A stretch of DNA of 64,000 nt from positions 50,286,345 through 50,350,344 of the forward strand of contig NC_091015.1 of the NCBI RefSeq assembly GCF_041296385.1, in the 5' to 3' direction. This DNA comes from Aphelocoma coerulescens. Taxonomy: Eukaryota; Chordata; Aves; Passeriformes; Corvidae. Position numbers and translations under genes: made by a program. The stretch's first letter is position 1. The number at the start of each line of letters is the position of its first letter. The notes beneath the pieces are model-generated. The model saw nothing but the letters and a program-made list of their open reading frames with translations, did not search any database and was not told where the DNA came from. This document shows, piece after piece, positions 28,101-40,784 of this stretch.

Positions 28101-29455
28101 CTTTCAAATAACATAAATTCCTTTATTGGAATGAAAACATGGCATGCTGTCTGTGCTAGACACTAAATTAATTCTATTTTTTATATCCACAAATATTTCA
28201 TAACTTTGTTAATTTAAAAGGTTTCTACCTTTTCATGTTTCCCAGTTATTAAAGTAAATCTATTACTTATGAAACGTTATACATTGCCAATACTGTTCAC
28301 ATGGGACCAAGGACTGTGTTCTTTATTTTATTAGGCATCAACATTTTTATGTGGGCCTGAGTGGCCTGAAAATGACTGGGGCTAGATCTGAGTTAGAGAA
28401 CCTCTTCACAAGCTGGGATGTCTCTGTGGTGCATCCTGGCAGTAAGTCTGAGTCTGAAGTAGAGATGGAGGTCACACATATTTTGTCCTCTCTTTTCCTA
28501 CGGAGGTAATTGGTGCAGTATAGATTCTAGCCCTGAGCTGGTACCGATGTTTGACCAGCAGAGTAAAACCTGCTGCCCCAATAGCTATTGCACACCTCTT
28601 CCAATGAAGAACTGGCTGGTAGCCTCATGGAAGTGTCTCACAACCTCCACAAATTCAACACTCCACAAATCCAGTAAAACTATATTGCAGGTTTTGGACT
28701 GGCAGCACCAAAATACACAAGTAATTTTAAGTATGTTAACTAATGAGACCCATTCACAGTTCTCTTCTGAGTGAGATACCAGAAAGATACTTAAAGTGTA
28801 TCAAAACCTTCTCATGAACATGCCAAAACTTTGGCATAGAGGGATTAACACAAGAGAGTTGTTCAAACTCCAGCTATATTTAACCTTCATCTACTTTGTT
28901 TACAGCTTTCACAAAACTCATAGCCTTGTTAGCACTTCTTTTTTATTAGTAATTTGACTGACACCGTATCAGTCACTACCAGCTATCAAAAAGTTTCAGG
29001 CTCTATTCCTACTGATTGGCAGGAGCCACCCTTTAACTGGCTTTAATATAAATGTCTCAGGTTATTCTATGTAACAGCAAATACACAAAGCAAATCTGCA
29101 TTAGACCCCAAACTGTTCACCAAACATGCATTTGGAATCACAGAAAAACTGCAGCTGCTTCAGAAACAGAAGATACATTGCCATGGTAGGAATCACAAAA
29201 CAGACAATGATGAAAGAAAGAGAAAAAGAAGCCAGTAGGGTTAGATTAAAAGTTCAGTCCGAATGTTGCTTAGCAGTGTGAATGCAATTGTCTGTCAGAC
29301 AAAGAGCATAATTTCCAACACTGTCAGTCATTTACCACAGAAAACTACAAAGTTGCGTTCTGAACTGGTCAGAGCCCAGGAGACTTCACACGAAATGAAA
29401 AGCGGAATGAAGAAATGCCAAGGAGGCAGTGAACTGTTTAAAGATCTTTCTGTTT
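22101..29455. other. Unique non-coding sequence, no gene seen
   Basis: No exon or named repeat could be supported. Frames do not exceed 96 codons. The stretch 27010-27300 is very AT-rich. A 64-codon frame at 29263-29457 stops just before the poly-A run at 29456, which looks suggestive but gives no recognisable protein and has no flanking duplication. Confidence 0.55.
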
Positions 29456-29475
29456 AAAAAAAAAAAAAAAAAAAA
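29456..29475. repeat. Poly-A tract, 20 A
   Basis: An uninterrupted run of 20 A, the longest homopolymer in the window. A retroposed cDNA tail is possible, but I could not find a matching target duplication in the preceding few hundred bases. Confidence 0.85.
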
Positions 29476-32400
29476 GGCAGCTTGAGAGAGATCTTTTAAG
29501 CTAAAATTTCTTTTAAAAGACAAAAAACGAATATAATTTTAAATAATTTCTTGTGTGCAAACATTCCAAGTGGCCTTGAGCACACAGTAATCTCCTAAGT
29601 ACTGTCAAACAGTTCTCACCAGTCAAAGCACTTTCCCAAGTTTTATTGCAATTCCTTAAACTTTATAGAGGTAGTTAAAGGGGATGTGAAGCAAAGGCAG
29701 CATTCTCTTAGCCTTTTATGACAGGTCTCACAAATTGCTTTATTCTAAGGAAACAGCTATACCTATTTCCTACTGTATACAATAATGGTGCTTAGGAAAT
29801 AGTTACTTGAGTAAAATCAATTGTAAACCAGGATTCTTTTTATTTTATACTGAATTGGTCTCCAAAGATACTGCCAGCATTAAATCCTCAACATTTCTTG
29901 GCCATGTAGAAAACTTGTAACAGGTAGGAGTATCATGCTGCTTTATTTCTAGAATTACTACAAAAGACTTAGTAAGACTGGGAATTAAAAAATAAATTCT
30001 AAGGGAAAAAAAGCTATTTAACCCAGTAATATAATCAGAGATATAGCTTGGGGTTCAGAGGAATGATTTAAGATTTAGTCTTTCTTTATATTTAGCTAGT
30101 CATTAGAAAGAAAAATGTTTCTGGAATATCTTTACAGAACATAAAATCAAAGCACAGGTGAACAGCAAATCCAGACAAAAGGAAGAAGTGTTTGCTATTC
30201 AGATCTGCATCTCTGTGAGGAAAAGGCACTCACTATTCCAGGATGTGTGTGTCAGATGAATGTTAATCTGCCTTGTTAAGATACCTGGCCAGGTTTTCTT
30301 ACATGTGACCCAAATAATACGACTCTAATTTGCAGACACAGCACCGTGCACAGGCATTCAGTCAAGGATTTCTAGAAGGTCAAACAAAAAGATGCCAACT
30401 TCTGCTGAACCTCAGCAAGAAGGGGATGCCTAACTCATCCAGGTACCTTGGCAGATCCAGTCTGGGAGAGAGGCAACCCTTAATGCTGATGTTTCAGTTG
30501 TATGTGGCAACAAAATATTTGAAAGGGCAAGTTCGAAAAAGAAGTTAGCCTTTTAAAGTTTTGTCTTTATTTCTTCTACAGTCATTCAGCACCTATTTAA
30601 TTTGCTATAAAAAAAATGCATCTGTTCTCATGAATGTATTTTTTTTAGAAAATTGAGTCTTTTGTCTAGATAGAGCTTTTCATCTCAGAAACAGAGTAAA
30701 TTTCTCATTTCTAGCAGTCATATTGATTCCAGGACACAGGAATAGAAAAAACAGCTGTACCATGCTGGATCCCTGCCACCTCATCAACTCTGCCACTGGC
30801 CAGTACCACTCTGCCTAGAGCAGAGTGTAAGAAAATAAACATTTGCCCACAATACTGCCCCAGCTTCCCGCTGTTTATTGAGGCAGATGTAAGAACTTTC
30901 CTTAGGCAGCCTTGCTTGGATTTTCTTTCATGAATCTGTCAACTGCTCTATAAAACCTTAACATTTTTCAACATCTTGTCTTGATAATTGTTTTGGCTGA
31001 ATTACCCATTATATTCAGAAGTGCTTCTTTTTCTGTGAAACTAACACCTTCTAATTTCATTTGAGGTCTCCATGTTTTGCACTGGAAAGGATAATAAACT
31101 CTACTCACCTTCTTTATGTCAGGCTTTAGAGACTTCTAGCTTGTTGTCCGTTAGCCAACTTTTCTCCAGACTAAACAGTGTTAGCATATTTAACTTCATA
31201 TTATGGAAATTTTTCAATACCCATTATTATCTTTGTTATTCATCTCACTAACTTTTTAAGCTATTTTACATTTTATTTGAGATGGGGGAACCAGAATTGT
31301 TTAAAGCATTCAAGATCCAAGCCTAATGCGGATTTATACAGTGGTATAACAACATTTCCTCAAAATTGTGAAGACAGCTTGCTTTCATCATATAAAAATA
31401 TAGAGATAAAGCATCAGAACTTAGAATTCAGTATCTGTAAGTGGATTTAGACAATATTCTTAAATATCCTTGCTGTCCTTAGGGCAATCTTATTTTCATA
31501 TATATCCAAGAGAACCTACAAATCACTCCAATCCAATAACTAACACAGACTGACCTGCATTACTTCCTGCTTTATTCATAAGGCAAGAATCACAGTCCTC
31601 CAGCTAACATCCATATGGTAGTTGCTACTAATTCTGTCAAATTATTAAGTGATGAGATAAAACAACGATCAGCACATTAGAAGAACCCAGATAAAATCAG
31701 GCAGAAGACTGTAATAACTCAACTTGTTCTTCATCCAGACGGTGCTGAGGTCAAACATGGGACTGGCATGGAACAGCTGCTTCTCCTGTTGAGAAAAGTC
31801 AACCAAGATGATCAAAGACTATAAGGTCCACCAGTAAATTTCCCCTGCGAAGACCTACACCCAACAGGTGGCAAAAATTATATTTAAGTTCTCAATTTAG
31901 TTCTTTCATATATTTGCATAACAGAAACAAATGTTATGTGACTGTTAAAGTCTGGGTTCTGTAGCAGCTCCTGGCAAACGGCAGAGCAGGCAGTGCTCCA
32001 CGCTGAGGTGCTCTGGCTGGGATATTCCCCATGACAACCTGATGGAAGTTGTTATATCTGCTCTATCAAGCCTGGCAGCAGCAAACTACATCTTCTCCTT
32101 TGAATGTTGTAAAAGTGTTCTTAGGTTGAATGAAGTATTTCATTTCATAAGCAAAAGATGTGTGAGGTAACACACTGAATCATAATGCAGCTTCTCTTCC
32201 CTGCATCCCTTCCTCACAGCAAACTGCTGAGTTGTGTGTTGACAGGTCTCTTCAGACTGAAACTTTAACATCATCCTTCAGTTATCAAGCCCTCAGCAAA
32301 CTGCAGAAGGAATAATCAAAGGCCTTAAGGCTTTGTGCTGGAGGGAGAAGACGAGAGCTGCAGTAAAGTACACATACAGCTGGTGTTCACACATTTATAA

Positions 32401-35400
32401 TACATCCAAACTGAGGTTGTCAACTAGTCTGCAAGACGTGACACCAGACCGTGATGTTCCAGGTTGCAAGGTCAGCCAACGAATATCCTGGGAACTGCTC
32501 CTCAACGCTAGAGGAAATCAAAGGGAAAATTAACCAGCATTTCTCAGCCTCTGTGAGCTGTTCAAAATTGTTTTATGGAGGGACATACATCATTCCTTCT
32601 TGTAAAGAATATCTATGGTACCAATTTCCTACCAACACTACACAAACTGAGACAAGAAGCAAATACCTGGAACTAGATATATATTACTTGGCTGAACAGC
32701 CTAATGCAATAAAACCGAACTGAATCCCAGAAGTATTTTAGTTATTGTGTATACCACCTTTAACCACTTCTCAGTCTTTCTTCCAATAATTTAATATAAG
32801 TTTAAAGATTTGTGGGTCTTAAAAGAAAAAAAGTTAAAATTAAACCTAGCACTATGAGAATGTTTTCTAGAGAAAGAACTGTCAGGATATATTTCAAGAT
32901 GTTCTCACTCAGGTGTCTAACAAATAAGGATTTATTTTTGGATGAAGCCCTGCACTGGAACTGAGGATGCTTACATTTAATCAGCAGCACTGCCATCAGC
33001 TTCTTGCATGACCTAAGGCCAGTCAGCAAATTACTCTTCTATTCAATTCTTGTCAGTGAGGACAATAAAAGTTAATTTTTCCTACTTGTGTTTATCTAGG
33101 AAGCCATTTGAGGCAGAGACCCTTTCCACCCTCATGTATATAAAGCACCTATCGCAAAAGAACTCTGATTATTTGCGGTGCTGTAATAGGAGTAATTGTA
33201 CATATTATTTCCTCCAGGTATTCCCCTGTTCTTTGAAAGTAAACTCCTGGATCTACAGGATGGCCATGTAGTCACCAGTAGAGGCAGGGTAAAACTGTAC
33301 AAAGAAGGAAGCCCTGAGGTAATATGATTAAGGAGTTATGTTCATGGTGTATATGACTGAAGCAGGTCTTGGCAAGATATTCCAGCTCATTTAAGCACAG
33401 AATTAGCCTTGATTAAGAGTCAGCTTGTGCTATCAAATACCACCTATTCAATTAAGTTATCCTGTAAATTACCCGTAATAAGAACTGTTGTGGCTTAGAT
33501 ACAAGATGTGGCAGCTGTAGAGAAAGACTCTCTTAGAATGGTGATTGCAGTATGAAGGCTTAATGTGTGACAATACCACAATTACATGGTGTTTTTTATA
33601 TTATCACTATATATTAAAAACAGAAAGCAAGTCCCAAAATTTACCCTCTATTTAAATTATAGTTCTTGGCCTATAGTATCTCCTTTTTCCGAAGTATAGT
33701 CAAGCAATGCCTTCAGGGGGTTTTTTGGATCCTAAACAAAATTCAAGAAAATGTTATTCTGAATGGTAACTATTACAAAATATACTCTTGACAGTAAACA
33801 CAACAGAACAGTGAAAAATGTTCAAGAAACTGATCTGTTGCTGTCTTCTCTATGTAGAAAATGAAATAAATGTGACCAAGTGTCTTAGACAAAAGACTGG
33901 GAAGTAAAGGAAAAAAGGATTCTTAAAATATATCAGCATGATTCTAAGTCTGACTCAGCTGCCTTTAACTTTTTTTTTCCCCTCTGTGTAAGACCAATCC
34001 CCTTTAAATCTCCGAAAAGTCAGGTGGTCAAGTAGTTTAAAGTCCTGTCATCTATATTTAGAGTGCTCAAAAAATTTCCTGTATAGGCTTTTTCTTGTCA
34101 TCAGCACAAATATGTGCTCTGGAATGTTTCTGCAACGTCAGTCAAAATTAAAAGAGAAAAAAGAAAGGTGAAGTAAAAAGGAAAAAAAAAAACTAAAAAT
34201 TCTTTTTCAAACTATATACAATATGATATGATTTAACCTTATCAAAAGTTTGCAAGAGTTTCATGAGCATTTTTACTTTGATTCATAAAGAAAAAGTATT
34301 TTGGTTAACACAAAGGACTGAAGTTAAAATACCCCTGACAGGATATCAGAGATTTCATGTTTGTCAAGCATAGGATATATTATTGACAACTGACCTTCTG
34401 TATTTCTATTTTAATGATCTTTAGTCCTGCTGATTCATTTCAGAATCCTGGAAAATTGCACTCATAGAAAATCTTTTTCCTTGGGAATTATCACTAGTTG
34501 ATACCAGAAGCTGTATCCCAAGAGTTTTTGTTCCATCGCTTCAGTGGATTTTCAACCTCTGTTTGTGATTGACTCTTTTGTCAGAATTTATACAAGCTAC
34601 AAATTGGATCTAAAAAGTGTGATATCACACCATATTTTCTGACACTTCCTTAAATAACCCTTCACTAGGATATTCTATGTGATGTGAGTTTATGATTACA
34701 ATTTTGGATTGTAAGTTGTGAAATGAACTTTAGCATTCAAGCATTGCTTCTATATCCTATAAAGGGCAGTGTTTGGAATATGAACAAAATTATGGTCTGT
34801 CACTACAAAATGACATTGTGTTATCAAGTAATATCTGGCAAGATGAAGCAGTTGGATGGGGATCTAAACACTTTTGATATTCATCCAAAGTGAAGAAAAT
34901 CATATCTGTTCTGACTGGTTGAAAATTGTTTTGAGCAATTTATCAGACTATCAATGTCAAAGTTAGTGTTGTGAAGTACAGATTGAGAAAGTAATTTTGG
35001 TCTGAAAGACAAACTTTAATTCCAGCATTAAGAAAATATAATATTAACACACATTGTTGTAATTTAGACAGCTGTCAAATTAGTTGTGCCAAGAAATGAG
35101 CTTTGAGAGTCATTAACATGCAAAGATACTTTGTTAATTACATCAATGGTAGATGATGTACTAAGGATGCCTACCAGTGAAAACATCCTTAAAGCTGTAA
35201 CATGTAAGCTAATGCTGTTTGTTTCATCTGAATGGCCCTCTCACTGGAAATAGCTGACATATAAAATCAAAAATTGCCATCAGAAAAGTTGTTTCAGCTG
35301 TTACTTACCCAGCTCATCACAGACCTTTTTTAGGACACAGAACTCTGGTATTTTACAAATTTGTGCTTATTCAAGAAAGTAAAGCAATAATCTACGGGAA

Positions 35401-38400
35401 AACCAGATTTTGGTACAAGTGGTGACCTGATATCCAACAGAACAAAAGAATTGCCTGGCCCCAAAGGATTAACGATATTAACAAAGATAATAAGACACCA
35501 ATTTTTACACTTTTCCCTAGATCAGTCATAGCTATATACAAACTGAAATTGGTTAAAATCAGAAGATACAGTGTTACATGCCTTGGTAGGAAGAATGAAC
35601 TGTAGCTCATGTGATGATCACAATCATAGGTTATTTCACGTCTTCTACGTAGCTATGCTTTCTACAAGCTCCTTTGGCAGTTTACCAGCTTTTTCCTTGG
35701 TGCTGTTGAATTAAATTCTCTGCTTTGCTCTCCTGTTGTGTTCACCACCCCTTGCCAGCTCCTCAGACACATTCCCATTCCACAACTAGTTAAAATTTTA
35801 GAATTTTTGGCCTGTTTTAGGTTCCTTTGCCTGGCTGTATCATGGTTCTCACTACATCATCCTTAAAATTTTTTTCCCATTTAATGCACTACAGTGCATT
35901 CAGAAAAATCCTGTACTTCAGGATTATTTTCATGTTTGTCGTTCTCTGTGAACCCACAATCTGTGAGCCATTTTTCCTAATGGTTCTCTATACTTCCTCC
36001 TGCCCAGCATGTTAAATTCATACTGGCATACCAAAGAACACCATTTGTTCTTCCTAATCCCATTGCAAATATCCCTTTTACCAGCACCATCCCCATCTCA
36101 TCCGCTGTTTTCTCTCTGCACCACTTACAATAACAGTCACATATAGAAGACAAGAAAACTAAAATGCCTCAAAATTAGCAGGATGTATTCATTCACCTGC
36201 ACTATTTATTATTTTTTATATTCCACCCCACAAAGTTGGTTTTTATTACCCCCTTCTGTTCTGCTACACAAAGAGGAAAAGCTCAACCAGATTTCCTCCA
36301 TCAACACTAGTAGCTCACTTTTCACATACTAATTCACACTGCAAACCCATTGAAGCAAGGATTGTTCTATTTAAATACCTTTTAAAGGCCTTTGGGGCTT
36401 AATTCCTCTCTGCCATGTCGTGATTCTCTACCCTAACATCACATAGCCCCTCTCTTTTGCCTGTGAGAAGCCACAGCACTGTTTCTACCATTGTCACCCT
36501 CTTCCTTCTCAGAAGCAATGAAAACATCATGTTTGTTTAGCCCATGAGCAAAGGTGAAAGAGGATGTCTGTCTAGAACGAGGGTCAGGAGAAAAAACTTT
36601 AAACTGAAAGACCAAATGGTTAGGCATCCCATTTAAAAGTGAGGGCTCCTTCCAAAGTGCTGTAAGTCTCAGTTAAAACCCTGTAAGAGTTTTTAATTGA
36701 CAAGGACCTAAGGTGCTGGGGAAGAAATCCCTCCCATTTCTGAGAAAAAGAAGCATCTAAAGTTGCTTTCTTATTTGTGTAATCCACCCAGTAGGATGGA
36801 GGCCGAGTACGACAACATAAAATAGCTGCAGTATTAGAATTACATAAAACAAACTATTATAATGTTCCATTAAGCTATTTATGACCCAAAGATTTAAAAA
36901 TTATGTACAGAGTCACACACACACTCTTGCACAAAGCTGGTCAGATTTGTGAGGGTAGATTGGTCTGCTGGAATCAGCTACATAATTCAAAGCTCTCCGG
37001 GATAAAATTCTGGCTAACTTGAATATGCAAATTTACACCAGAGTTGGAGACTGGGTTCAATTCTTACCACTAATGAACAGGGAGATGAAGCGAAATAGAT
37101 TAAAAATCATCTTGCACTGAATGAGGTGCTCTCATTCTTGTGGTTTTCCCTTCACATTTGCACAGGAAACACATCACAAATTAACAGCTATAGATATAAT
37201 GATAAAAACATACAAAGGAAAACCAGATAGAACATGGTCAGTACAAAGAGAAATGTACTGCACTCAATATCTCCTATTTTTGAGTTATACTTTTAAGTTT
37301 GACATCGTATAATGTCCACCAGTGCATTCTTTATCTCATAAATGGAGTGAGAACCAGTTCTATGTTTGAATCAATTTCTTAGAAATTATTTTGAAGCGTA
37401 AGTTAGAACATACTTGGTCTTCAAGACTAGCCCACTATGTCTTTTAATTTTGATTAAAATGAAACAGTACTAAATAAAGTTTATTCAACCTGGAAGAAAA
37501 CTGAATTCTATCAAGCCTGATGAGACATATGAGATCTATAACCTTTACTTGTTCTAATCTCAATTTCTATAAAATCTATAAAATATTGTACTCATGAATT
37601 CCCATTGATTGCTAACAATGTTTTTTTTTCAAAGGAGTTTATTTTCAGCATGCCTTTAATGGCAGTGTTCATACACACTGCAAGGACATTGAGCACTCTG
37701 AAATCCCCAATTGCTTTTTTCTTTCTAGGCCAGTCCTGTAGTGATGTTCTCCAGAAAAGTTGAAGAGTGGTTTAAAAGAGAGAACATTTTCCTCTGTTGT
37801 TCAGACTTTGATTTTTGTCTGCTCGGTAGAATCACTAGTATGCGTTGTTTCACGTATGTTTTGAGGAGCTGAACATCAGAGTTCAGATTTCCAAGCACAA
37901 AAGATTAACACGGACCATTTCTATTGAACTCTTTCTGTAGGCACCAGGCACAGAAGCACAGCAGGACATTTTGTTCTCAACAGTTTTCAGAGTCTGTTTA
38001 TAGATGTATGTCTATAGATGGATTTCAAAATATCTAGTGCTTTTAGATGTTTTACTAACCTCCCTTTTCATGGGGGACTATCCTTTTCCTCTTTCCCCAG
38101 AATGAAATAAAGCCCCAACATACTATTTTATAAGAATATATTTATGTGTAAGAACTTACTGCAACAGGTAGCAGGGTCTTGCATGAGAATTTAACTGAAT
38201 TAATCTTCAGTCTTGTACCTCATGTCTCTGATTGTCCTGTGTGCTGTGCATGACTACACAAAGGGATGCCAAGTGACAACTGATGAACCATCACCAGATC
38301 TAGAGGATCTGCCAATGCATGTACTATTCTTCTGTTCTGTTTGTAGAGAGCGCAGGAGTGACTTCACTTCTCAAACTGGAGAAGATTTATAGAGTATCGT

Positions 38401-38878
38401 TTCAAAATAAAACAGGGAATTAATTTGTTTCTTCTCCTGCCCACTATCTGGCTTGATATTAAACATTGGAATTAACCCACAACTTTGAAATAGATAGCTA
38501 CTTTTAGCAAAAATGAATGCTCAGATCACTAGGTGCAGAGTAGATTATAAACTAGCAATCCAAGATCAAAAGGAAGAAACAAAATAACTTATTACTCTGT
38601 ACTACTTTCCAATTTAAATCTGCAATCCAATACAGCTAATTTATCAGAGCATATAGAGTTGTGACAGATGAGGCAAAATGCCATCAGCTACAGGCTTTGT
38701 TGACAGACTCATAGCTAGGAATTCTTAGAAAAATAACATCTGAGAAGCAGGAGAAAAATCAAGCAGCAGCAATTGGATTTCTTTCTCATAGGAGAGATCC
38801 TGAAGAGAAGTGTCAAGGGAGAAACAGGAGATTATAAACCATGTACTTTGCATAACAAAGTTCTTTTTTTCCCTGGAG
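29476..38878. other. Unique non-coding sequence, no gene seen
   Basis: About 9.4 kb with frames of at most 90 codons, except a minus frame (38725-39108) that runs into the duplicated block described next. The stretch 35640-36130 is markedly pyrimidine-rich on the plus strand. No LTR, LINE or RNA gene was recognised. Confidence 0.55.
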
Positions 38879-39012
38879 TAAGGATGCCAGTCAAAGGTCA
38901 TTCGCCAATGACATATGGTAAGTCGACTGTATGACTTTATTTCTTCTGTCAATAGAGGAAATACAGGCAAGAAACAGAAAGTTACAGATAAATATAACAC
39001 AGGATATCTCCT
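38879..39012 (+). repeat. Duplicated ~135-bp block, copy A
   Basis: The block begins TAAGGATGCCAGTCAAAG and ends CACAGGATATCTCCT. It recurs in the same orientation at 40649-40784 with roughly 81% identity by eye, and similarity fades at both ends. The strand is nominal. Its ends are not of the TG...CA type, so it is not simply an intact LTR. It may be two copies of an interspersed repeat, worn long terminal repeats, or an old local duplication. It overlaps a 127-codon minus frame that I do not consider coding. Confidence 0.85.
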
Positions 39013-40648
39013 TTGAACAAAATCACCAGAAGGAAATGTAGATGTATTACCAAATATTATATGAGAGGAATCACTCTCAATTTGTAAAACCTCCCTTCCA
39101 TCTCCCACACCTGCAAAGTTCTGGGACAGGAAGAAATTCGTGGAAGTCGCTGGAACAGAAGAACTCTAGTGTCATTGTCAGCTCTTCCCTGACCTCTCCA
39201 GTCCTTTTCTTTATTGTGAGGGCAACCCTTTGCAATCCTGTTATCTTCTTCAGTACAGCCAGCCTCCTGCCAAGAGAGCTCCAGGGACAAGGACAGGACC
39301 TCTGCCTGAATGCAATAAAGAACAACAGAAAAGTTTTATCCTGTAGACTGAGAATTCATCCAGGGGAAAAAATCCACTGTTCTCCCTGATAATGAGGAGT
39401 TATCTCTCCCAGTGCCCCAGACTGAACCAACTTGTTTCCTCAAAAAAGTTCTCAGAAGAGTTCATTTCAGGTGGTACTTTGTGTAAGTAATACTGACAAG
39501 TCCACATAAATTTGGCTCCCTTTATTCTCTCATGCCATATTAAGGGCATGCAATACAAATTCTTTGTGCCACGTTACAAATTGAGAATTGCAATGGGCTG
39601 TAAGGCTTATTATGCAGCTCTTACATTGTTTCATGGTATCTGAACCAGGGAAAAAAATCAGGATGTTTACCGGAATCCAGAAGAAGCCAAGACCAAGTGC
39701 CCAGCAGGATGGGCTAACCCTGAGGGGAGCATACTCAAGGTACTCTCTGTACAATATGCTAGACCTTCTAAAATGCTGAAGAAACACAGAGCAGTGCTTC
39801 TCACAGTTTTGGGAGAGACTTGGCATGTATTTGTGATTCCCTGACTGTGCTGTCTTGGCCACTGCCTGTTCCTGCCAAAGCTTCTCACAGTGCTCACATA
39901 AGCCACAGCCTATGTACTCCAGACAGCACCTGGTTGTAAAACACAAACAGGATTTAGGAAGCAGAAAAACTACCTGGATGTTCCCCATTGTTGTTATACA
40001 TCTCTGCAAGGTCAGGCAAGCACAGTACGAGCTACGGACATTAACTTTGTGCCAGCTGTTCTCTTACTCCAGGAAAATAATGTTGCTTTAATCTTATTTG
40101 CAAGAGTCTGATAAAAGAGAACCATTTATCATCCACTCTAAATGAATAAATCTCATTTAAAAATCATTGTGATGCAGCTTATATGTGATCTATATTGCTA
40201 ACTTATCACTGCAAAAGCTGACGGGCCTAAAATTAGATCATTCAGATGCATATGGATATGGCAAAGTCAGATTGCATACCACACTGTCCCTCTGCTTCAC
40301 TCTGCTCTATGGTGGACTGAAGTAAGAAACAACAACTACGCAGAGCAGAGAACAGGATCCTGGCATATTTCAGTCCTTTGAAAGGTGTTTCAGGGCCCTC
40401 CTGAAACACAAGGAAAAGATGCTGTGGAAAACAAAAGATCACTGAGAAGTCAGTAGTGTACTTGAGCGTGTCTGTGTTGGTGGCAATGATGAGCTGTCTG
40501 TCTGAGAAGCTAAAAATGTCACTCATGTTATAGCCTTGTTTCATATGTGTACACAGCTCCCACGCTTTTTAGGAGCTACAGGATGAAAATTGTTGGTGAG
40601 TTTTTAGAGGGTCACAGGAGTTTTAAGATTGTTTACATATTGGACATG
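39013..40648. other. Unidentified 1.6-kb segment between the two repeat copies
   Basis: This segment lies between direct repeats. It carries the longest open frame of the window on the minus strand (159 codons, 39530-40009), plus further minus frames at 39057-39325 and 40242-40544. The 159-codon product is Cys-rich with a hydrophobic stretch near residues 105-120 but matches no family I recognise. AATAAA strings occur on the minus strand near 39528 and 39213. It might be the core of an old retroelement, but no reverse transcriptase, integrase or gag motif is visible, so identity stays open. Confidence 0.35.
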
Positions 40649-40784
40649 TAAGGATGCCAGTCAAAGATCATTTACTAACGACATGTGGTAAGCCAGCCTA
40701 GTGACTTTATATTTCTTATATAAATAGAGGCAACAAGGGTAAGAAACAGAAAGCTGCAGACACATATACCACAGGATATCTCCT
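40649..40784 (+). repeat. Duplicated ~135-bp block, copy B
   Basis: This is the partner of 38879-39012 in direct orientation. Blocks such as 'aagaaacagaaag' and 'acaggatatctcct' are identical, while the middle carries several substitutions and one or two small indels. Divergence near one fifth implies an old duplication or insertion. The similarity stops sharply after 40784. Confidence 0.85.

Noticed and set aside
29263..29475. 64-codon frame ending right at a 20-A run, suggesting a retroposed mRNA
   Set aside because: A coding stop abutting the poly-A would leave no 3' UTR, no homologous protein is recognised, and no target-site duplication was found.
39530..40009. 159-codon open frame on the minus strand, the longest in the window
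   Set aside because: No recognisable domain. Overlapping plus-strand frames cover part of the same DNA, it lies within an unidentified probably repetitive segment, and there are no splice signals that would tie it to a gene.
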